Both the position numbers and the translations under genes were made by a program. The notes beneath the pieces are model-generated. The model saw only the letters and a program-made list of their open reading frames with translations, was not told the DNA's origin and made no database searches. Below are positions 44,069 to 52,245 of a stretch of 64,000 nt of DNA, piece after piece; position 1 is the first letter of the stretch; each line of letters starts with the position of its first letter. The stretch lies in contig CAYJII010000009.1 in NCBI GenBank assembly GCA_964370225.1, positions 1 through 64,000 of the forward strand. The letters run 5' to 3'. The DNA comes from CAYJII01 sp964370225. GTDB taxonomy: Bacteria > Bacillota > Clostridia > Oscillospirales > Ruminococcaceae.

Positions 44069-45313
44069 ATGAATATCATCGAATTTAAAGGGTTTAATAT
44101 CCTTGAAAACGCAGGAATTTGTGCGCCAAAAGGCTTTGTTGCCTCGGGCATACACTGCGGAATAAGGAAAAATAAAGATAAAAAAGATTTAGCACTAATT
44201 TATAGCCAAACAGAGTGCACAGCCGCTGCGGTCTATACTCTAAATAAAGTTAAAGGCGCACCGATTGCAGTGACAAAAGCAAATATTTCAGATAAAAAAG
44301 CAAAAGCAGTTATCGTTAACAGCGGTAATGCTAACACTTGCAATGCGGATGGCGAACAAAAAGCTGAGCTTATGTGCAAGCTCACCGCAGACGCGCTAGG
44401 AATAGATGCAAACGATGTTATTGTTGCTTCTACAGGCGTAATCGGTCAAGTTTTAGACATTACTCCAATCGAAAATGCAATGGAAATTCTAGTATCCGAG
44501 CTTAGCGAAAACGGCGGAGAAAATGCTGCGAATGCTATTCTCACAACGGATACTAAGAAAAAGGAAATTGCGATTGAGTTTGAGCTTGCGGGCAAAAAAA
44601 TAAGAATTGGCGGTATTGCTAAGGGAAGTGGTATGATTCACCCTAACATGGCGACCATGCTTTGCTTTTTGACAACAGATGCAAATATAAGTGCAGATTT
44701 ACTGCAAAAAGCAATAAGTGATGTCTGTAACGACACTTTTAACATGGTGAGCGTTGACGGTGACACTTCCACAAACGACATGGCAAGCATCATGGCAAAC
44801 GGCTTAGCTGGTAATGCGATTATCGAGGATGTTGACAGCGAGGAATACAAAATTTTCGCAAACGGACTTTATGCAGTGCTCATGAATTTATCGCGCGAAA
44901 TTGCCGCTGATGGTGAGGGTGCAACGAAACTTCTTGAGTGCACAGTAACTGGTGCGTGCGACACAGCGTCTGCAAAAGCAGTGGCAAAATCCGTTATAAC
45001 ATCAAGTTTATTTAAAAGCGCAATGTTCGGTCAAGACGCTAACTGGGGCAGAATTCTCTGCGCAATCGGTTATAGTGAAGCCGAGCTTGATATCAATAAA
45101 GTTGGCGTACATTTAACCTCGACTGCTGGTGAAATTGCAGTTTGCAAAAATGGTGCTGGTGTAGAATTCAGTGAAGAATTTGCTGCAAAAATTCTAAAAG
45201 AAGAAGAGATAAAAATAATCATTACCCTAGGCGATGGGACTGCAAGCGCGGTTGCATGGGGTTGCGACTTAACATATGATTACGTTAAAATTAACGGTGA
45301 CTACAGAACATAA
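44069..45313 (+). CDS. argJ: Bifunctional glutamate N-acetyltransferase / ornithine acetyltransferase
   Basis: A 414-residue self-cleaving enzyme that recycles acetyl groups in arginine synthesis. GSGMIHPNMATMLCFLTTDA near 187-206 contains the autocleavage Ala-Thr bond and nucleophilic Thr. VNSGNANTCNADGE near 81-94 and VDGDTSTNDMASIMANG near 226-242 are further family motifs. The ATG at 44069 is chosen because GGAG lies six bases before it; the ATG at 44057 is inside the leader motif. Its presence implies the cyclic acetyl pathway. Confidence 0.96.
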   Translation: MNIIEFKGFNILENAGICAPKGFVASGIHCGIRKNKDKKDLALIYSQTECTAAAVYTLNKVKGAPIAVTKANISDKKAKAVIVNSGNANTCNADGEQKAELMCKLTADALGIDANDVIVASTGVIGQVLDITPIENAMEILVSELSENGGENAANAILTTDTKKKEIAIEFELAGKKIRIGGIAKGSGMIHPNMATMLCFLTTDANISADLLQKAISDVCNDTFNMVSVDGDTSTNDMASIMANGLAGNAIIEDVDSEEYKIFANGLYAVLMNLSREIAADGEGATKLLECTVTGACDTASAKAVAKSVITSSLFKSAMFGQDANWGRILCAIGYSEAELDINKVGVHLTSTAGEIAVCKNGAGVEFSEEFAAKILKEEEIKIIITLGDGTASAVAWGCDLTYDYVKINGDYRT

Positions 45314-45337
45314 ATTATTATGGAAAGAGTGGATAAA

Positions 45338-46195
45338 ATGGATATATCTAATGCGATTAGGGCGCAAGTGCTTGTCAATGCACTGCCATATATACAAAGG
45401 TATTATGACAAAATCGTCGTGGTAAAATATGGTGGAAACGCCATGACAAGCGAGGAGCTAAAACAAGCTGTAATGAGCGATGTTGTGTTATTATCTTTAG
45501 TCGGGATAAAAATCGTGCTAGTGCATGGTGGTGGTCCTGAAATTAGCGAAATGCTCGGTAAAGTTGGTAAAGAATCAAAATTTATCAACGGACTGCGCTA
45601 CACTGACAAAGAAACCGCTGAGATTGTGCAAATGGTCTTGGCTGGGAAAATTAATAAAAATTTAGTGTCACTACTCAATCAACATGGCGGTAAAGCTATG
45701 GGGTTATGTGGAATTGACGGAAATATGATGACTTGTAAAAAGATAAATTCTGATGTAGATTTAGGCTATGTTGGTGATGTCACCGAAGTTAACCCACAGA
45801 TGATAAACGACGCTCTGGATAAAGGGTATATCCCTGTAATCTCAACTGTTGCTACTGATGAAAATGGCGAGGTTTACAATATTAACGCCGACACCGCAGC
45901 TGCAAAAATCGCGGCTGAGCTTAAAGCGGAAAACCTAATTTTGATGACGGATATAAAAGGTCTGCTGCGTGACAAGGACGACGAGAGCACTTTTATCCCA
46001 GCGGTTAATGTAAGCGATGTTCCAAACTTAATCCGTCAAGGCATCATCTCAGGCGGTATGGTACCAAAAATTGAGTGCTGTGTGGAATCCATTAGACGAG
46101 GAGTTAAAAAATCAATCATTATTGATGGAAGAATACCACATTCCATTCTAATCGAGCTATTATCTGAAGAAGGTATAGGCACGATGTTTAGCTAA
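45338..46195 (+). CDS. argB: Acetylglutamate kinase
   Basis: A 285-residue amino-acid kinase phosphorylating N-acetylglutamate. VVVKYGGNAMTSEELKQA near residues 27-44 and VLVHGGGPEISEML near 62-75 bind ATP and substrate. NINADTAAAKIAAEL near 178-192 and GGMVPKIECC near 248-257 are typical C-terminal motifs. A start at 45320 is possible in frame but has no ribosome site; 45338 has a modest AAGAGTGG before it. It is the last arg gene here; argD and argF are absent. Confidence 0.95.
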   Translation: MDISNAIRAQVLVNALPYIQRYYDKIVVVKYGGNAMTSEELKQAVMSDVVLLSLVGIKIVLVHGGGPEISEMLGKVGKESKFINGLRYTDKETAEIVQMVLAGKINKNLVSLLNQHGGKAMGLCGIDGNMMTCKKINSDVDLGYVGDVTEVNPQMINDALDKGYIPVISTVATDENGEVYNINADTAAAKIAAELKAENLILMTDIKGLLRDKDDESTFIPAVNVSDVPNLIRQGIISGGMVPKIECCVESIRRGVKKSIIIDGRIPHSILIELLSEEGIGTMFS

Positions 46196-46231
46196 TTTGC
46201 AAGTAATTATGTGAAATTAGTAAAAAATAAT

Positions 46232-46300
46232 AAACTTCCCTGTTGACAAATCGATTGTATGATATTATAATGATATCATAACGATAGCAAAGGGAAGTTT
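46232..46300 (+). promoter_or_regulatory. Nested inverted repeats around a consensus promoter
   Basis: Outer arms AAACTTCCCT (46232-46241) and AGGGAAGTTT (46291-46300) enclose a promoter, TTGACA (46243-46248), 17 bases, TATAAT (46266-46271). Inner arms TATGATAT (46258-46265) and ATATCATA (46273-46280) straddle the -10. The inner repeat looks like an operator. The outer one, followed by TATTTTAT, could also end read-through from argB. Confidence 0.7.
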
Positions 46301-46336
46301 TATTTTATATACAGAAATTTATTTTGAGGTGAAATC

Positions 46337-47050
46337 ATGCTACAGATTAACAATGTTACAAAAACTTACAAAGGCGGCAAAACTGCATTACAAAACGTAA
46401 ATTTGACGGTGGAGGACGGAGATTTATTCGGCTTTATCGGGCACAACGGAGCAGGGAAGACCACACTGATTAAAGCGGTGGTTGGTATCCATAGTTATGA
46501 TAGCGGAGAAATTTATATCAACAATATGGATAATAGAAAAAATCAGATTGAATGCAAAAGCATTACAGCATATATACCTGATAACCCCGATTTGTACAAT
46601 TTTATGAGTGGGATAAAATACCTAAACTTTATTGCTGACATGTTCGCAGTACCTGCGGATTTGCGCAACTCTCTCATTGAAAAATACGCTGGAATGTTCG
46701 AGCTCACAGACGATTTGGGAAATGCTATCTCCACATATTCACATGGTATGAAACAAAAGCTCGCTATAATCTCAGCGCTAATTCATTCGCCAAAACTTCT
46801 CATTTTAGATGAACCTTTTGTTGGACTTGATCCAAAAGCATCGCATATGTTAAAGCAGATTATGTCCGATTTTTGCGCACAGGGCAATTCCATCTTTTTC
46901 TCCACCCACGTGCTCGAGGTGGCGCAAAAACTCTGTAATAAAGTTGCTATAATTAAAGAGGGGAAAATTCTCGCAGTGGGCGAAACTGAAGAAATCGTCG
47001 GGAATTCAAGCCTTGAGAATATCTTTTTGGAGTTGACTGACGATGAGTAA
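46337..47050 (+). CDS. ABC transporter ATPase (exporter type)
   Basis: A 237-residue ATPase. Walker A GHNGAGKTT near residues 35-43, signature in YSHGMKQKLAIISAL near 134-148, Walker B LLILDEPFVGLDP near 153-165 and the switch His in FFSTHVLEVAQ are intact. The signature reads SHGMK rather than LSGGQ, as is common in ABC-2 type exporters. It overlaps the permease gene by eight bases and has a consensus promoter with a likely operator. Substrate unknown. Confidence 0.93.
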   Translation: MLQINNVTKTYKGGKTALQNVNLTVEDGDLFGFIGHNGAGKTTLIKAVVGIHSYDSGEIYINNMDNRKNQIECKSITAYIPDNPDLYNFMSGIKYLNFIADMFAVPADLRNSLIEKYAGMFELTDDLGNAISTYSHGMKQKLAIISALIHSPKLLILDEPFVGLDPKASHMLKQIMSDFCAQGNSIFFSTHVLEVAQKLCNKVAIIKEGKILAVGETEEIVGNSSLENIFLELTDDE

Positions 47051-48647
47051 ATTAATAATTTTAGTAAAAGCCACATTACTATCAGTTCTTGACAGTTTAA
47101 GCTCTTCCTCTTCAGTAAATAGTAAAAAGAAGCGTTTTTCTTCAATCGGCATATTGGCATTTATCGGCGGGCTTACACTCTATTACTCATTCATGATAAA
47201 CTCACAGTTTGCGTCAGTGCTCGCCCCGCTAAATCTTATGCATGTGCAATTGGGGCTTATGATGGCCATCACTAGCATAATGACCTTATTTTTCTCTGTG
47301 GGAATGGTGCAAAATACCATGTTTGAGTTTAAGGATTATGAGATGATAATGTCATTACCAGTTTCCACAAAAATTGTTATTATGAGTAGATTTATCGTAA
47401 TTTATTTCTCAAATATCATTTTCACTGTGATAATCATGCTCCCAGCATTCATAGTCTACCTTACAAATACATATGTAAACTCTACATTTGTATTAAGCTT
47501 TATCCTAACAGCGCTTGTTATACCATTCATACCGATTATCATAGCTACAATACTAGGCACTTTCATAGCATTTTGCACCTCTCGCTTTAAGGCAACCAAA
47601 CACATTGGCACAGTGCTATTATTCATCATCTTCATCGGTATAATTTTACTTTCGTATTCATATAGCTCTAATTTAAAAAACTTTGGAGAAATTGGAGCTG
47701 TGCTTTTAGACAGCATTAACCAAATCTACCCACTAGCAGGACTATATGTCAGCGGTGTTTGCTATGGTGACTTACTCTCGCTCTTAGCATTTATCGGAAT
47801 TGGTGTAGCATTATTTGCTATATATGTAGCTATAATGTCAAAATACTTCATCCCACTGTACGAGAGCGTTAACAAAAAGCCTACTTCTGCAAAATATAAG
47901 ATGACTGCGCAAAAAAGCAATTCACCTATTTCTTCGCTGATTAAAAAAGAGCTTACTATTTATTTTTCCTCACAACCATATGTGTTTAACACATTATTCG
48001 GCATGGTAATGCTAGCAATAGCAGTAGTTGCAGCTGTTGTATACAAAAACATGGTGTTTGATATAATAGCAGAAATTAATTTGCCTATACAAAGTGTCTT
48101 TGCACTAGCTCCAGTTTTCATAGGGATGCTAGTTTCGCTTTCCTGTACAACTGCATACTCAGTTTCCTACGAGGGAAAAAGTCTGTGGGTAATAAAAACT
48201 TGCCCTATTGATATTAAATCTATCTTTTTATCAAAGCTTGCAGTAACATGGATAATAACCTTTCCTATTACTATAATTTCTGCGGTAGTTTTAGCAATAG
48301 CCTTCGGATTTACTCTGGATGTTTTCTTGCTATTTTTGATTACCCCGATAGTAATATCTGTTTTTTCTTCTTTATTTGGAATGGTTATAAACTTAAATTA
48401 TCCAAATATCGACTGGACAAACGAAGCTGTTATTGTAAAAAATAGTGCTTCTGCAATGTTTTATGTTTTCATACAAATGGGGATATCTTTTGCTAGCGTT
48501 ATGTTTTCAGTGCTTGTCATGTCTTTGGGAATCATGCCAGCTCCTGTTATCACAATAATAATAACCACTCTATATCTTATCGGATCAATCGTATGCTACA
48601 AAATTATGAGCACGAAAGGTGTAGAGCAGTTTAAAGATTTGGGGTAG
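47043..48647 (+). CDS. ABC-2-like exporter permease
   Basis: A 534-residue integral membrane protein with about 12 predicted TM segments in two groups, roughly residues 30-270 and 315-530, separated by a polar stretch near 275-305. It starts within the end of the ATPase gene, so the two are translationally coupled and should form one transporter. The N-terminus has an Ser-rich tract (SLSSSSSVNSKKKR). Such pairs in Firmicutes export peptides, lipids or antibiotics; I cannot choose. Confidence 0.85.
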   Translation: MSKLIILVKATLLSVLDSLSSSSSVNSKKKRFSSIGILAFIGGLTLYYSFMINSQFASVLAPLNLMHVQLGLMMAITSIMTLFFSVGMVQNTMFEFKDYEMIMSLPVSTKIVIMSRFIVIYFSNIIFTVIIMLPAFIVYLTNTYVNSTFVLSFILTALVIPFIPIIIATILGTFIAFCTSRFKATKHIGTVLLFIIFIGIILLSYSYSSNLKNFGEIGAVLLDSINQIYPLAGLYVSGVCYGDLLSLLAFIGIGVALFAIYVAIMSKYFIPLYESVNKKPTSAKYKMTAQKSNSPISSLIKKELTIYFSSQPYVFNTLFGMVMLAIAVVAAVVYKNMVFDIIAEINLPIQSVFALAPVFIGMLVSLSCTTAYSVSYEGKSLWVIKTCPIDIKSIFLSKLAVTWIITFPITIISAVVLAIAFGFTLDVFLLFLITPIVISVFSSLFGMVINLNYPNIDWTNEAVIVKNSASAMFYVFIQMGISFASVMFSVLVMSLGIMPAPVITIIITTLYLIGSIVCYKIMSTKGVEQFKDLG

Positions 48648-48651
48648 TGCT

Positions 48652-49029
48652 ATGGACAATATTAATATAGTAGTCATTCTGCTCATTACTGCGCTATTGC
48701 CTTTTCCGATATTATGGCTTGTTTTTGCACTAAAAAATGCAAGAGCTTCACTTACTCAAACAAGCTCATCACAAGGATACTGCACAAAACTGGCTCTATC
48801 TAGCGACGAAACCTATGTATTCGCACAAATTTATTGGTGGAAAATTAGTAAAATCTTCGGTATTCTCTTTATTTTCTTGACCTTTTTGTCCTTACTGATT
48901 ATAATTAATACTGATATCAACTTTATTCTTATCGCATGGGGAATAATATTCACGCTTGAGATTGCATTATATCTTCTTGCAATCCTACTAACGCAAAGAG
49001 CGATAAAGAAAAATTTTAGCATTAGGTAA
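48652..49029 (+). CDS. SdpI-family-like small membrane protein
   Basis: A 125-residue protein with three hydrophobic segments near 7-26, 66-84 and 90-112. Between the first and second, GYCTKLALSSDETYVFAQIYWWK resembles, in pattern, the GYRT...S.E.W..A segment of SdpI immunity/signal proteins. The likeness is moderate. It starts four bases after the permease stop with a weak GGGG-type site, so it belongs to the ABC cassette. A protective role alongside an exporter is possible but inferred only. Confidence 0.5.
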   Translation: MDNINIVVILLITALLPFPILWLVFALKNARASLTQTSSSQGYCTKLALSSDETYVFAQIYWWKISKIFGILFIFLTFLSLLIIINTDINFILIAWGIIFTLEIALYLLAILLTQRAIKKNFSIR

Positions 49030-49087
49030 AAATTATATTGGTTATTTTGCGATTTTTCGCAAGTAAATAAATTTTATGCCAAGAAAA

Positions 49088-49099
49088 GGCGGAACGGAG
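49088..49099 (+). promoter_or_regulatory. GGCGGAACGGAG leader motif (VOC gene)
   Basis: A copy of the recurrent motif. GCC (49078-49080) pairs with GGC (49088-49090) just before it. A second hairpin, TTGCGA with TCGCAA (49047-49062), lies further upstream. Confidence 0.45.
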
Positions 49100-49106
49100 A
49101 ATTACT

Positions 49107-49553
49107 ATGGCAAATATTAAAGGTTTTCATCACATTTCTTTGCACACAACTGATTTTGACAAATCACTTGAGTTTTACACAAAAGGTCTAGGATTTACAG
49201 TATCACGTGCGTGGGGCGAAGGCGACAGCAGAGCGGTTATGCTTGATGTTGGTGATGGTGGATGTATCGAAATGTTCGCAGGTGGCGCTAAAAACTCATA
49301 CAACCTAAGAGATAAATTTACAACAGAAAATTTAGACGAAATTCCAAAATTTGATGCAGGTATTTGGGGACACCTATGTTTTAGAGTTGACGATGCAGAC
49401 GCAGCATACAAAACTGCAATTGAAGCTGGTGCAGTTAGCGCAAAATCACCTATGGATGCAGCTATCCAATCAAACCCTGTAATGAATATTAGAATTGCTT
49501 TTCTTTTAGGTCCTGATGGCGAAGTAATCGAAATGTTCCAAATTAATGACTAA
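49107..49553 (+). CDS. VOC-family (glyoxalase/dioxygenase-like) protein
   Basis: A 148-residue cytoplasmic protein with the paired beta-alpha-beta-beta-beta modules of the vicinal-oxygen-chelate fold. KGFHHISLHTTDFDKSLEFYTKGLGF at the N-terminus (two adjoining motifs, with the His metal ligand in HHISL), CIEMFAG near 52-58, HLCFRVDDADAAY near 91-103 with the second His, and DGEVIEMFQ at the end with the Glu ligand are visible. Glyoxalase I or a related small-molecule enzyme is possible. It is a single gene with a strong terminator. Confidence 0.85.
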   Translation: MANIKGFHHISLHTTDFDKSLEFYTKGLGFTVSRAWGEGDSRAVMLDVGDGGCIEMFAGGAKNSYNLRDKFTTENLDEIPKFDAGIWGHLCFRVDDADAAYKTAIEAGAVSAKSPMDAAIQSNPVMNIRIAFLLGPDGEVIEMFQIND

Positions 49554-49565
49554 TTATTAAGCTTT

Positions 49566-49600
49566 CGGCAAGCAGAACGGCTCTGCTTGCCGATTTTATT
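49566..49600 (+). terminator. Terminator of the VOC gene
   Basis: The arms CGGCAAGCAGA and TCTGCTTGCCG surround a five-base loop, followed by ATTTTATT. Confidence 0.85.
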
Positions 49601-49631
49601 GCGTTTTCACAGTAAAATTAATAATTTATTC

Positions 49632-49660
49632 TTGAATTATATCGGTTTTACGTGTATAAT
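49632..49660 (+). promoter_or_regulatory. Promoter of yajC
   Basis: TTGAAT (49632-49637), 17 bases, TATAAT (49655-49660), followed by a GGAGG site at 49685-49689. Confidence 0.8.
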
Positions 49661-49697
49661 AAAAACTATATTTTTAAAAATTTTGGAGGTTTATTCA

Positions 49698-49991
49698 ATG
49701 GATTCAATTATGACGGTGCTCATTAATTTTGGACCGCTGGTTCTAATTTTTGTGGTAATGTACTTTATTCTAATTCGTCCGCAAAGAAAAAAAGAGAAAG
49801 AAACTCAAAAAATGAGAAACAACGTTCAAGTAGGGGACGAAATTACTACTATTGGTGGCATTGTAGGTTTAGTGGTAAACATTAAAGAAGATACTGTTGT
49901 TATCGAAACAGCAGGCGAAAGAAACAAAATCAGAATAAAACGTTGGGCTATTCAAACAAATGAAACAGTTCATGACGATATTGCTGAATAA
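49698..49991 (+). CDS. yajC: Preprotein translocase accessory subunit YajC
   Basis: A 97-residue inner-membrane protein associated with the Sec translocase. One TM segment near residues 8-27 (FGPLVLIFVVMYFILI) is followed by RPQRKKEKETQ, the family hallmark. The cytoplasmic part contains VQVGDEITTIGGIVGLV near 41-57, also diagnostic. The ATG at 49698 follows GGAGG by eight bases; the longer frame would start within a terminator. No secDF is next to it. Confidence 0.95.
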   Translation: MDSIMTVLINFGPLVLIFVVMYFILIRPQRKKEKETQKMRNNVQVGDEITTIGGIVGLVVNIKEDTVVIETAGERNKIRIKRWAIQTNETVHDDIAE

Positions 49992-50050
49992 TTTTGCATA
50001 ATATCTTCTTTATTTTAATACATTTTAATAAGTGAGATTATGTCAATTTT

Positions 50051-50088
50051 TTTCAGAAAGCAGTTTTTTATTAAACTGCTTTCTGAAA
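50051..50088 (+). other. Long hairpin after yajC without T-run
   Basis: Sixteen-base arms TTTCAGAAAGCAGTTT and its complement surround a six-base loop. No T-run follows on the plus strand. It separates yajC from the next gene and may be a processing or stabilising element. Confidence 0.55.
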
Positions 50089-50129
50089 GTCTATATGTAG
50101 CATTCAAATTATTTTATGGGAGGGAATTT

Positions 50130-50543
50130 ATGCAAAATGTCGCCAGAAAAAACCCAGCTAAAAGGCCGGTAGTTTTCCCTTTGGTAATTTGTATTATCGC
50201 TGCGGAAATCATCACTGCTCTAATCGCAGTTATAATATCCGCTTTTATAGTTAATATTGATGACTACGAAAATATTGTAATTATTTCGTCTTACATATGT
50301 TCTGGTGCAGGTGCTTTCATCGGCGGACTATTGACTTCAATGGCATTTAGGCGTGATAAATACGCCATGTCACTGGCATGTGGAATAATCATTTGCATAA
50401 TCCTTGTCATCATCAATTTGATTTTTTACAGGGAACCAGTATCTTCGCTAAGCTTCATAAAATATGGAGTAATAATTTTTTCTTCGTTTATAGCAAGCTT
50501 TTTTGTGAGGAGAAGACGCAGAGTTAGACGTAAAATTAGTTAA
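50130..50543 (+). CDS. Small four-TM membrane protein (TIGR04086-like)
   Basis: A 137-residue membrane protein. A basic start (RKNPAKRP) is followed by hydrophobic segments near 14-38, 47-65, 76-92 and 102-120. A glycine-rich GAGAFIGGL patch is in the second, and the tail is very basic (RRRRRVRRK). Size, topology and its position next to yajC fit the TIGR04086 Clostridia family; no function is known. The ATG at 50130 follows GGGAGGG; the longer frame reads through the hairpin and is rejected. Confidence 0.6.
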   Translation: MQNVARKNPAKRPVVFPLVICIIAAEIITALIAVIISAFIVNIDDYENIVIISSYICSGAGAFIGGLLTSMAFRRDKYAMSLACGIIICIILVIINLIFYREPVSSLSFIKYGVIIFSSFIASFFVRRRRRVRRKIS

Positions 50544-50577
50544 ACGACAATATATCACAGTAAGGTGAGGAAGTAAT

Positions 50578-51369
50578 ATGTATAAAATCGGATTTATCGG
50601 AACTGGCAATATGGCTACAGCCATAATCAAAGGCTTGCAAAAAGGCGAGCGAAAACATAAAATTTATGCAAATGATATCGACCTTGATAAAGTAAAAGCT
50701 CTATCAGAGTTAGATGTAATTGTTGCAGACACTCAAAGCAAAATTGCTAATACTTGCGATTTCATTATAATGGCGGTTAAACCTTTTCAGTTTGGCGATA
50801 TTCTGCCAAATCTAAAAGAGGATATAAACAAAGATGCTGTTATAATTTCAATTGCAGCAGGAGTAACTGCTGATTTTATCAAAGAATGTTTGGGTTATGA
50901 TGCAAAAGTTGTTACTGTCATGCCTAACACACCTTTGCTTGTTGGAAAGGGCGCTAGTGCACTTGCAAAAATTGCACCGACAAGCGATGCTGAGTTTGAA
51001 TTTGTAAAAGAAATTTTTGCACTAATGGGGCATATCAGCGTTATTGATGCGGATAAGATGAATTATATTATCCCAATTAACGGAAGTTCACCCGCTTTTA
51101 TTTACGAGATTACAAAGCATTTTGTAAATTATGCGGAAAAGTCTGGCTTTGATAGGGAAGAATCACTAGCATTATTTTGTGCAACATTAGAAGGCGCAGC
51201 TGAAATGATGCGACAAAACAAAGATTTAGATGGACTAATCAACATGGTGTCCACTAAGGGTGGTACAACAGTTGCAGGACTTGAAGTTTTCAAGGAAAAT
51301 AATTTGGATAATATCATTGTTGAAGCTTGCGAAACTTGCGCAAAACGTGCATTCGAGCTAGCTAAGTAG
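50578..51369 (+). CDS. proC: Pyrroline-5-carboxylate reductase
   Basis: A 263-residue NAD(P)H enzyme for the last step of proline synthesis. The Rossmann start IGFIGTGNMATAIIKGL is at residues 4-20, VMPNTPLLVGKGASAL near 118-133 is the dinucleotide/substrate region, and the C-terminal helical domain carries NGSSPAFIYEI near 160 and MVSTKGGTTVAGL near 222-234. It lies 34 bases after the small membrane protein with a GGTGAGGAAG site. proA and proB are not in the window. Confidence 0.96.
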   Translation: MYKIGFIGTGNMATAIIKGLQKGERKHKIYANDIDLDKVKALSELDVIVADTQSKIANTCDFIIMAVKPFQFGDILPNLKEDINKDAVIISIAAGVTADFIKECLGYDAKVVTVMPNTPLLVGKGASALAKIAPTSDAEFEFVKEIFALMGHISVIDADKMNYIIPINGSSPAFIYEITKHFVNYAEKSGFDREESLALFCATLEGAAEMMRQNKDLDGLINMVSTKGGTTVAGLEVFKENNLDNIIVEACETCAKRAFELAK

Positions 51370-51379
51370 ATTTTCGTGG

Positions 51380-51410
51380 GTATAAATTACTTTGAGATTT
51401 CATATACATT
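51380..51410 (+). promoter_or_regulatory. Possible promoter of spoIIM-like gene
   Basis: GTATAAA (51380-51386), 16 bases, TATACATT (51403-51410) loosely resembles a sigma-E site. A sigma-A reading, TTGAGA (51392-51397), 17 bases, TATTAA, is equally possible. Confidence 0.3.
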
Positions 51411-51439
51411 ATCATATTAATTGTGATAGGGTGAGTATA

Positions 51440-52165
51440 ATGAAAAGGACAAGTATGCTGGGAAATCCAGCAATTCAAGAGGAATTTATTTTACAAAAGC
51501 AAAGTGATAGTGAAAAACCTAGTGGTGGCGAGGTTAGCGCGGATTTAAAACCGGAGAGGCAGCTTACTCAGCTAAAAAAGAGTAGGGCTAAATCAAAAAA
51601 AATGCTGTTATTATTATATATCGCTTTTATATTAGGACTGCTTTACGGAGCGATTTTAATAAGAGAAGATATCCACACTTTTTTTGATAATATGTCAATG
51701 ATAAATGAAACTAATATTACTCAAAGGCAGACTCAACCGCTATTTGCGACATTTTTACAGGCTTTCACTTCTTCGACTGTGTTTTTTACCGTAATCTTTT
51801 TGATGGGGTTTAGCGCAATAGCACAACCGATGACATTTGCTGTTATTTTTATAAAAGGGCTGGGAATTGGCTCTTCTGTTGGGTACATGTACATCAATTA
51901 TTCGGTGACGGGGCTTTTATACTCGGTGCTGATTATTTTAGTCCCCACGGTTATAGGCACACTTTCGCTTATCATGCTTGCAAAAGAATCTATGAAACTG
52001 TCAAATATGATATTCATGGGCTTTGCAAAAAACACTTGCAAAATTAGTAGGTACACCTTAAAACTATATTTGTACAAAAGCGCTGTGTTTTACGCGCTAA
52101 TACTTCTAGCATCTGTAGTTGATGCTGTGATGACATTTTTGTTTTTGGGTCTTTTTAAGTTTTAA
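51440..52165 (+). CDS. spoIIM: Stage II sporulation protein M-like membrane protein
   Basis: A 241-residue protein. A polar N-terminus (residues 1-52) is followed by TM segments near 54-74, 118-145, 148-168, 172-197 and 215-236. The order of a first TM, an extracytoplasmic loop, GFSAIAQPMTFAVIFIKGLGIGSS and a run of further TMs fits SpoIIM, part of the DMP complex that thins peptidoglycan during engulfment. No spoIID or spoIIP is nearby. The ATG at 51440 follows AGGGTGAG. A generic SpoIIM-domain protein outside sporulation cannot be excluded. Confidence 0.7.
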   Translation: MKRTSMLGNPAIQEEFILQKQSDSEKPSGGEVSADLKPERQLTQLKKSRAKSKKMLLLLYIAFILGLLYGAILIREDIHTFFDNMSMINETNITQRQTQPLFATFLQAFTSSTVFFTVIFLMGFSAIAQPMTFAVIFIKGLGIGSSVGYMYINYSVTGLLYSVLIILVPTVIGTLSLIMLAKESMKLSNMIFMGFAKNTCKISRYTLKLYLYKSAVFYALILLASVVDAVMTFLFLGLFKF

Positions 52166-52210
52166 ACAAAACGCTTTTGCGATTGTTTAATATATCGTTT
52201 AAAATAAAAC

Positions 52211-52237
52211 CGCCTTTAAAAAAGGCGCGAATAGGAG
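52211..52237 (+). promoter_or_regulatory. Strong hairpin plus GCGAATAGGAG leader (yesL-like gene)
   Basis: CGCCTTT (52211-52217) and AAAGGCG (52221-52227) form a seven-pair hairpin with a three-base loop, directly followed by CGAATAGGAG. This is the firmest hairpin of the recurrent leader type, with one extra base between GAAT and GGAG. Confidence 0.5.
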
Positions 52238-52245
52238 AAATTAAA

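Noticed and set aside
49587..49697. N-terminal extension of yajC
   Set aside because: It would start inside the VOC gene terminator and overlap the yajC promoter; GGAGG fits the ATG at 49698.
50051..50088. Hairpin after yajC as a normal intrinsic terminator
   Set aside because: No T-run follows the stem on the plus strand and the minus-strand side ends in an A-run; listed as an unexplained hairpin instead.
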